A DNA stretch of 64,000 nucleotides, taken from assembly GCA_017550165.1 (NCBI GenBank), contig JAFZQH010000027.1:84679-148678 (forward strand), written 5' to 3'. Below are positions 58,329-64,000 of the stretch, in pieces. Position 1 is the stretch's first letter; each line of letters opens with the position of its first letter. The translations under genes were made by a program, and so were the position numbers. This DNA is from Lachnospiraceae bacterium. Its GTDB lineage: Bacteria > Bacillota > Clostridia > Lachnospirales > Lachnospiraceae. Under the pieces are notes generated by a model. The model was not told the DNA's origin and did not search any database. It was given only the letters and a program-made list of their open reading frames with translations.

Positions 58329-60398
58329 TTAATATATCATATTCTTTATTTCTTGCAACACTTCATTTAATTCCGGAAAATACTTTTTAAACTCTTTCCT
58401 AGGATCCTTATTCTCTTTAATCATTATCGTTTTATAATAGCTTAAAAAATCTCCTATCCAACCTGAAGTTTTTTCAATCCCACATTTCTTTCTGATTTCT
58501 ATTATCCCATCATACATACCATTTGAAATATAATAGTGTTCACTATTCCTTTTTTGATTATCATTTTTATTATTATTACTGTTTATATTCTTTAAATTAT
58601 CTGTTTTCCCATGAACAATAAATCTAAGAACTGCCGAATTATACCTATTACTTCCATTCGAATCAAATAATAATGAGTTTAGCTTATGGGTTATTTCATT
58701 ATAAAACTTGTTTTCTAATTTCACTCTCTTTTCTTCAGAACCACCAAGCCCTTTCATTTTTCTTTTGAGATATGCATATTTAATATATTTTTCAAATAAT
58801 TCGCAGTTACTATCGTTTACAAGACAACCCTCAATCGTAGTTGATGCTAATGCGACATGATGCAATAAGTAGTATTTTTTTATTTCTCTTATTAAATTGT
58901 GATATTTTCCATCTTCTGTCCAAAAGTCACGTTCAAAGTAACTTGTATCTAATTCATTAATCACATAACCAATGTTTCTTTTAATCTCACACGAACTCCT
59001 CTTCCTAGTTTGTGACTCTTTATAAAAATAGTATTTTTCTTTGGATAAATCAGAGTCAATAAATGATAAAATGGTAGGTTTTTTTTCTTCGAACTTGCTT
59101 CTTTTGGTATTATAGTTTAATACTTTATCCATATCAAGCAATACTAAATATGGAATTGACAGATTATTCGTGCCCGGAAGAATACTCCTTGATAGCTTAT
59201 TATTTGAATTCGTGTTATAAACCGTGACCCTTTTTAATTCCGGAAATAACTCTATTAATGTTTTATCTCTAAATAACTGAGCTTCCGTCTCTCCCTCAAT
59301 GAACAATATGGCATCAGCGAAATAACAGGTTGCCTCATTATCCGTAAGAATTACATGTGATTCTTCACTAAATAAGCCGGGCACCATTTCCACGATAGCA
59401 CTCCCATTTCTTATTGATGTGCAGTAGCAGACGCATTCTATATCATTATTTACAACCTCACTAACAAGATGTGCCGAATGGGAGGAAATAATAAAATGTA
59501 CCTTCTCCCCCTGAACCTTCTTAATAAGGTCGGCCAATTCCTCCTGATACTGCGGATGTAATCCTATCTCCGGTTCATCAAGTAAAATCAAGCATTCTTT
59601 CATTGTATATTTTGATAAACTTGAAACTAGTCTAATATATAGCTGAATAAATTTTAAGGAATTATTTCCATCGGAAAAAAATGATAAATCATATTCATCC
59701 GTAATAAATGCATCTCCACCCAATAATAGTTTCATTGCACTTACATATTGCATTCTATAATCTCTATCTTTTATTTTCACCGAACTATTTTTAAATATCT
59801 CTTGAATGTCATCATATTTGTTTTTGAAGTTACCTTTAAAGGAATTATCAAAAAATACGGCCATATCCTCTCTTAATTTGCTATTATTACCACTATGAAA
59901 ACTAACTCCAATATCACCTATTATATTCCATAGTTTTCCCCAATCAGTCAAAGAAATAGCTCTTGTGTCGATGTGATATATTGGAAATAAACGCAACAAC
60001 TTGTATACCTTTCTTCTGTCTGAAACAGGATACCAATTGAATCGTCCGTTTTTATACTGAGTATACTTAATTCTAATAGTATTATCCTTAATATACTCTC
60101 TCCATTCGTCTACTAATGATGTAATATATCCTCCATTTGCCCCTTCTAGATTAGATATATCAATGAATACCTCAATTGAGCAGCTCTGAACGTAGGGATT
60201 GCTCCTGTCAATTATTCTTTCTACTGAACCATCACTCTCCGACTGTCTATAAAAATATCTTATAGAATCTATAATAGTCGTCTTACCCGTTCCATTTTTC
60301 CCAAGTAAAAAAGCGACGTTATTTGAATCCTTCGACAAAACAATATCAACATTCTTAATCGCCTTGTAGTTTTTTATTATAACACGAACTATTCCCAT
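58329..60398 (-). CDS. OLD-family ATPase-TOPRIM nuclease, retron effector
   Basis: About 689 residues from the ATG at 60398 (a longer frame starts at 60440). The N-terminal SMC-like ATPase has VIIKNYKAIKNVDIVL, Walker A FLLGKNGTGKTTIID, and Walker B ECLILLDEPEIGLHP followed by HFIISSHSAHLVSE. The TOPRIM domain from about 370 has AILFIEGETEAQLF (Glu) and YLVLLDMDK (D-x-D). The C-terminal 230 residues are family-specific. Adjacent to msr-msd RNA and RT, it matches the RT-plus-OLD architecture known for retron Eco8. It probably degrades nucleic acid when phage proteins disturb the RT-msDNA complex. Confidence 0.88.
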   Translation of the reverse strand: MGIVRVIIKNYKAIKNVDIVLSKDSNNVAFLLGKNGTGKTTIIDSIRYFYRQSESDGSVERIIDRSNPYVQSCSIEVFIDISNLEGANGGYITSLVDEWREYIKDNTIRIKYTQYKNGRFNWYPVSDRRKVYKLLRLFPIYHIDTRAISLTDWGKLWNIIGDIGVSFHSGNNSKLREDMAVFFDNSFKGNFKNKYDDIQEIFKNSSVKIKDRDYRMQYVSAMKLLLGGDAFITDEYDLSFFSDGNNSLKFIQLYIRLVSSLSKYTMKECLILLDEPEIGLHPQYQEELADLIKKVQGEKVHFIISSHSAHLVSEVVNNDIECVCYCTSIRNGSAIVEMVPGLFSEESHVILTDNEATCYFADAILFIEGETEAQLFRDKTLIELFPELKRVTVYNTNSNNKLSRSILPGTNNLSIPYLVLLDMDKVLNYNTKRSKFEEKKPTILSFIDSDLSKEKYYFYKESQTRKRSSCEIKRNIGYVINELDTSYFERDFWTEDGKYHNLIREIKKYYLLHHVALASTTIEGCLVNDSNCELFEKYIKYAYLKRKMKGLGGSEEKRVKLENKFYNEITHKLNSLLFDSNGSNRYNSAVLRFIVHGKTDNLKNINSNNNKNDNQKRNSEHYYISNGMYDGIIEIRKKCGIEKTSGWIGDFLSYYKTIMIKENKDPRKEFKKYFPELNEVLQEIKNMIY

Positions 60399-60626
60399 TT
60401 TACTTATTATTGCTGATTCGTAAACGCATTGAAAAATCACTTAATGAAGGGCTGGCATTCAAGGAAATTGCAAATGTCAAGCACAATTTTACATCGTTAG
60501 GTAATCTCTTTTTTACATAGTACGGTAAGATGATTTTTACACTGTATGGTAAGGAGATTTTTACATGGTATGGTAAGCAGTTTTTTACATCTCCTTACGG
60601 CCTGCTACGTCAGGTAAGGTACTTTG

Positions 60627-61412
60627 TCAACTGAATAAGTCAGGATGATTGAGCCTGTAGGATTCCCCTTTGAACGAGTAACAGTTCGCATGGTGGAGTA
60701 TCCTATCAAGTAAAGCAGTTGTAAGCACCGGGTCTCCCATCATCTCTGCCCAATCAGTTATCTCCTTGTTGGTGGTGAAGATGATGGATGAGGTTTCGTA
60801 TGTATCGCTGATAAAAGTGAAGAAGCGGTTGGCCTGGCTCCTGCTTATAGGGGTGTAGCCAATCTCATCAATGATTATCAGCTGCGCTTTCTTGAGGGTC
60901 CTAAGCCTGAAACCGGATGTGCGTTCAGTTTCAGCATTATCGAGGATCCGTACAAGGTTGACCATCTTTTCGAAGCAGACTGTGTATCCATTATTTATGG
61001 CATGTAGCCCAAGCCCTACGGCAACCATTGTCTTGCCAAGCCCGGGAGGCCCTGCAAGAACTATGTTTCCACCGTTATCAAGCCATGACAGGTCTTTGAG
61101 CATATCTATCTGAGCCTGAGTGATTCCGGATTTAAGTTCCTCGGGATTAAACTCTTCCAAGGGCTTAACGTTCGGAGGAAAGTGAGCCGCTGAATAGTTC
61201 CTTTTCCGGCGGCGTTCATTCCTGCCAACGATCTCAGTCTCAAGCATAGATAACAGGAACTGTTTATGCGAGGCGTTCTCCTGATCCGCTGTTTCCAACA
61301 GATCAGGTAGTGCCGATGCAGCATGCTTAAGCGCGAATGTCTGTAAAAGGGATGTGAGCCTGTCGATGGGGATGCGCTTTGTCCCCATGCTCTTCATTAT
61401 CTCTCGGTTCAT
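60627..61412 (-). CDS. istB: IstB-like transposition helper ATPase
   Basis: 261 residues. DnaC/IstB AAA+ ATPase: Walker A VLAGPPGLGKTMVAVGLG near 117, Walker B AQLIIIDEIGYTPIS near 180, and the final HHANCYSFKGESYRL block of the IstB family. It assists IstA by remodelling target-DNA complexes. The start overlaps the istA stop by 4 bases, as is usual in IS21 elements. The gene appears intact. Confidence 0.95.
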   Translation of the reverse strand: MNREIMKSMGTKRIPIDRLTSLLQTFALKHAASALPDLLETADQENASHKQFLLSMLETEIVGRNERRRKRNYSAAHFPPNVKPLEEFNPEELKSGITQAQIDMLKDLSWLDNGGNIVLAGPPGLGKTMVAVGLGLHAINNGYTVCFEKMVNLVRILDNAETERTSGFRLRTLKKAQLIIIDEIGYTPISRSQANRFFTFISDTYETSSIIFTTNKEITDWAEMMGDPVLTTALLDRILHHANCYSFKGESYRLNHPDLFS

Positions 61413-62988
61413 ACGGCAGTCTCCTTTCTTGTGATCACAACACGGTCATTAAAGGCTTTGCCGTATATATCGAGGCTTTTGTATTCAACCGGATCCAATG
61501 ACTGCAGTGCCTTAAAGCCATCGGAATCTGAAAGGCTCTTACCGGCCTTGGTGTATTCGTACACCACCTTGAACTGCGAGAACTGATACCTGAAGTGCTC
61601 ACAACAGATCTTCAGAACATCAGCTACCAATGCACGGTCAGGTTTCTCTGCATCGAGAAATCTTTCAATGGCTCCAAGCTGTTTGCTTATATGACGAGGA
61701 TTCTCTTTTTTAACGCCGTTGATAAAGTGCTGGAAATCATAGCAGTTCCATTTATCACGCAGGCGTTCTGCAATCTCATACCACTCACCGGAATCGCCTT
61801 TGCGGTGTTCAGGAAGCTGATTGTAGCTGCCCTTCCTTTCGCTGAGGAGATGAGTGCAGATGAAGTTGAGGTTTTCATCATATATATGGATCTTACCAAC
61901 CGTTATCTTGTATCTCAGACGGCTGTATGCGTATTCTCTGGGAACAGAGTATCTGCATGATTTATATAATACATAGGGCATTCCCTTGCATTCAAAGTCT
62001 ACGAAACTGTTTGGAGATGTTTCATAGACCGAGGGGAGCATAGGACGTAAGGCATCTTTCTCGACATCCCGGAAAATATGTATCGGGATGTAAAGCGTTG
62101 TCCTGTGTATACGCCTGTTCTTACGTTCAAGCCATCCGGGAAGTGAACGCCATACATCATCTATACAGGTAATCTTCCTTGCACTGAAGAAGTTTTTCTT
62201 CACGAAGCCGACGGAGTTCTCTATGGGCCCTTGCTCTCGGGATCAGCCTTATTGCATACCCAGAGCCTTAGCTCCTGCTCTGTACAGAAATCTTCAAAGA
62301 CTCTGGTCTTGATGACTTCGCCATAGGTCTCGCTTGCAACGAATACAGCATCCTGATCTATAACGAGTACAGAAGGACGTCCTCCAAGCTTGCAGAAGCT
62401 CCTGTAGATTGCCTGACAGGCTTCTATGGCATTGTATTTATGATCCTGTGCATAGACGCATAACAGACGGCTGTACCTGAGCAGGAGACATATGAAGTGG
62501 ACAGAGTGTTTCTGATCGATTGTCTCCTCACCGAAGTCAATGAGCATCTGCTCTCCCGGAGGGGTATCAAACACATGGTCATAGACACGGCGCTTGTCGC
62601 TACTGGTATCTACTATGCCAGAGTCCTTTAAGTAATGCACGTAGTTGCGCAGTGTCTGTTCATTGCCAGGGAGTTTATCATAGTCCCCGTTTTCTATGAA
62701 CTTCTCTTCCAGAAGATCATAGACGGAAGATATGCAGAAGCTTTTCCCGGCGTTAGCCTCGATGGTGGCAATGATAGTGCTCTTGAATGGTTCAACATCA
62801 AAAGCCTTGTCCTTGGCAAGCTTCTCACTTGGATTGTCCGGGATCACATCCATGTTGAAATACTTGGCAATAGTAGGGCGGCTTGGCGGCTTTAGCCCTT
62901 GCTCTTTGTAGTAATCCGCGATATCGGTCTGGGTGTAGCCACGTAACTTTAAATCCTGAATTTCCTGCATCTGTTGTCTTGCCAGCAT
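61409..62988 (-). pseudogene. istA: IstA-like transposase with a frameshift
   Basis: Two adjacent frames together give one IstA of about 525 residues. The 5' part (62988-62221) has an N-terminal HTH (MQEIQDLKLRGYTQTDIADYYK, with a strong GGAGATTC site before the ATG at 62988) and the integrase core strands MLIDFGEETID and SVLVIDQDAVF. It stops at a TAG at 62221-62223, just after DPESKGP. The second part continues as IENSVGFVKKNFF in the +1 frame, supplying the catalytic Glu (PIENSVG context). One base appears lost at the GGGCCC at 62225-62230. Either a disabled copy, a sequencing error or a programmed frameshift. Confidence 0.85.
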
Positions 62989-63245
62989 AATGAATCTCCT
63001 TTCATACTTGTATAACAAGTAAATATCAAGATTCGCTGGCACCTCCTTGATTTTACTCATCACATGCAGGAGTTACGGATCTACCATGTAAAGTTTTGCT
63101 TACCATGCCATGAAAAAACTGCTTACCGGGATGTGTAAAAAAGTGCTTACCGTCCCATATAAAAAACTGATTACCGAGGCATGTAAAAAAGTGCTTACCG
63201 TAAGATGAAAAAACTCCTTACCATGTGATGGCAAAATCATCTTAC

Positions 63246-64000
63246 CGCGCACAATCTTTTTTGCATAGATATGCATTATCACCGGCTGATAGCAATACTG
63301 GAACGGTACGGAATAATAGTAACCGTCGCATTCTATGTGATAATTATTAGATACACGTTTTATAAGCTTCGTTTTGTATGATTCGAAAGGCTCTTTCGGA
63401 AGAGGGCGCAGGCATGGTTTATCAAGTGCCAGGAAGACACTTTCACGGCTACCCTCGCGGTGTTTGAACTTTCTCTTTGATAATTCGAGCACACGCTCCC
63501 TGATATCATGGTTAAGTGCTTCGAAGCTGAAATATATGTTGTTCTTAAGCCATTCCAGGAGCCATGTTTCAAGCCAGCCAACGCTTGATTCAACAGTAGC
63601 CTTATCCTTTGGTTTTACAACACGTGCGGGAATGATGGCTATTCCGTAATGCCTTGCCATGTCGCGGTACGCATGGTTGATCTCAGGTTCATAGAGGCTT
63701 GTATGCACTACAGCTGTTTTGCAGTTGTCGGGAACAAATACCCTTGGAAGCCCACCATACCATTCAAGAGCATCTATATGGCCCTGATTCCAGTTAAGCT
63801 GTGTCTCATCAGGAAATGCTTCAACGAATGGATATGAGCCATCGCCGAGCGTTGTGACAAAGAAGTGAGCATCATGGATCTCGCCGGTATCATAATCCGT
63901 AACGCACGGAAGGGTATCACCGATCCAGTCAATAAAAAGCTCTTTCCCGGGTTCACGTTCTTGTGGAAGGACAACTTTTTTGCCGGTAGCTTGTTTCCAG
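63246..64000 (-). pseudogene. istA: Second IS21-type IstA integrase, interrupted and running off the window
   Basis: The frame is open from the window end down to 63247, with no start codon inside the window. The DDE core is visible: LFIDWIGDTLPC, RVFVPDNCKTAVV and KPKDKATVESSVGWLETW, then SRESVFLALDKPCLRPLP and YYYSVPFQYCYQPVIMHIYAKKIV. At 63247 the coding sequence meets the repeats of the inserted IS21 element, which add a nonsense tail to a stop at 63100. The rest of this gene and its istB are not seen to the left of the inserted element, so it was probably truncated further. Confidence 0.85.

Larger units (their letters stand above)
60488..63248. mobile_element. IS21-family insertion sequence
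   Basis: Encodes IstA (frameshifted) and IstB. Both ends carry several short repeats of the type CGGTAAGNNNTTTTTTACAT, about 22-23 bases long, pointing inward, the hallmark of IS21-family ends (three or four on the left, six or seven on the right, 63090-63247). The outermost matching units share the CGGTAAGATGATTTT inverted repeat (60523-60537 and 63233-63247). GCACAAT occurs at 60481-60487 and 63249-63255 and may be the target duplication, which would put the left end at 60488. The element lies inside another IS21-type istA. Confidence 0.8.

Noticed and set aside
43248..60398. Prophage or conjugative element
   Set aside because: No integrase, terminase, capsid, tail, relaxase or conjugation genes are visible; the region looks like an accessory/defence stretch with IS debris.
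63100..63245. Repetitive C-terminal tail on the outer IstA (Phe/Leu/Ser/Thr-rich)
   Set aside because: It is translation of the inserted element's terminal repeats and not part of the original protein.
63090..63247. Regular 22-23 base repeats that look CRISPR-like at first sight
   Set aside because: Units are degenerate, partly continuous with the spacer, mirrored at the other end of the element, and adjoin istA; they are IS21 terminal repeats. No cas genes are present.
1..64000. tRNA or rRNA genes
   Set aside because: I looked for cloverleaf-like GTTCGAATC/GTTCRANNC blocks and rRNA signatures in the gaps and found none convincing; this was by eye only.

Overview
The window looks like a chromosomal segment of an anaerobic Clostridia, most likely Lachnospiraceae. 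This is an inference from gene content: the oxygen-independent (cbi) cobalamin route, a Gram-positive style of lipoproteins and sigma-A promoters, ScpAB, a DUF4869 gene, and HicAB/HigBA modules beside surface-polysaccharide genes. Positions 1 to about 43 kb are moderately GC-rich and almost entirely on the minus strand. From about 43 kb the sequence becomes clearly more AT-rich and accessory in content.

Region 1 (1-14.3 kb) is a cobalamin operon read on the minus strand. It starts at a sigma-A promoter at 14305-14333 and passes through a cobalamin riboswitch with a terminator stem. The order is then lipoprotein-anchored CbiK chelatase, a two-repeat lipoprotein, a BtuFCD/FecBCD-type ABC importer, CbiD, F, G, H, J, ET, A, C and the start of CbiP. 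Uptake and ring synthesis of corrinoids are therefore under one B12-sensing switch.

Region 2 (14.4-19 kb) holds a 28-residue membrane peptide with an apparent ATA start, an HPt phosphotransfer protein, ScpA/ScpB, a metallophosphoesterase and cardiolipin synthase.

Region 3 (19-43 kb) is mostly envelope biology: a glycosyltransferase/methyltransferase/flippase cluster, rpsU, alaS, an EAL phosphodiesterase with two degenerate GGDEF domains, a GH25 lysozyme, a GtrB-type glycosyltransferase and a Wzz-like protein. A patch of toxin-antitoxin genes (39.5-41.8 kb) has two nested sets of direct repeats, a chimeric gtrB/antitoxin gene and vapBC debris. REP-like palindromes (nine related copies by eye) and a leader-repeat family are scattered through 0.8-38.5 kb.

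Region 4 (43-60.4 kb) is an AT-rich accessory/defence region. It has a flavoprotein-DUF4869-ATPase/TOPRIM-like cassette, an unrecognised three-gene group, a HEPN-like protein, an AAA ATPase plus DUF4276 pair, and an orphan polymorphic-toxin nuclease. It also has a retron that appears complete: OLD-type ATPase-nuclease effector, a recognisable msr-msd RNA and a reverse transcriptase. An F420-ligase-like gene and an L-lactate dehydrogenase are interleaved.

Region 5 (60.5-64 kb) is an IS21-family element with a frameshifted istA. It sits inside the istA of a second, different IS21-family element that runs off the window.
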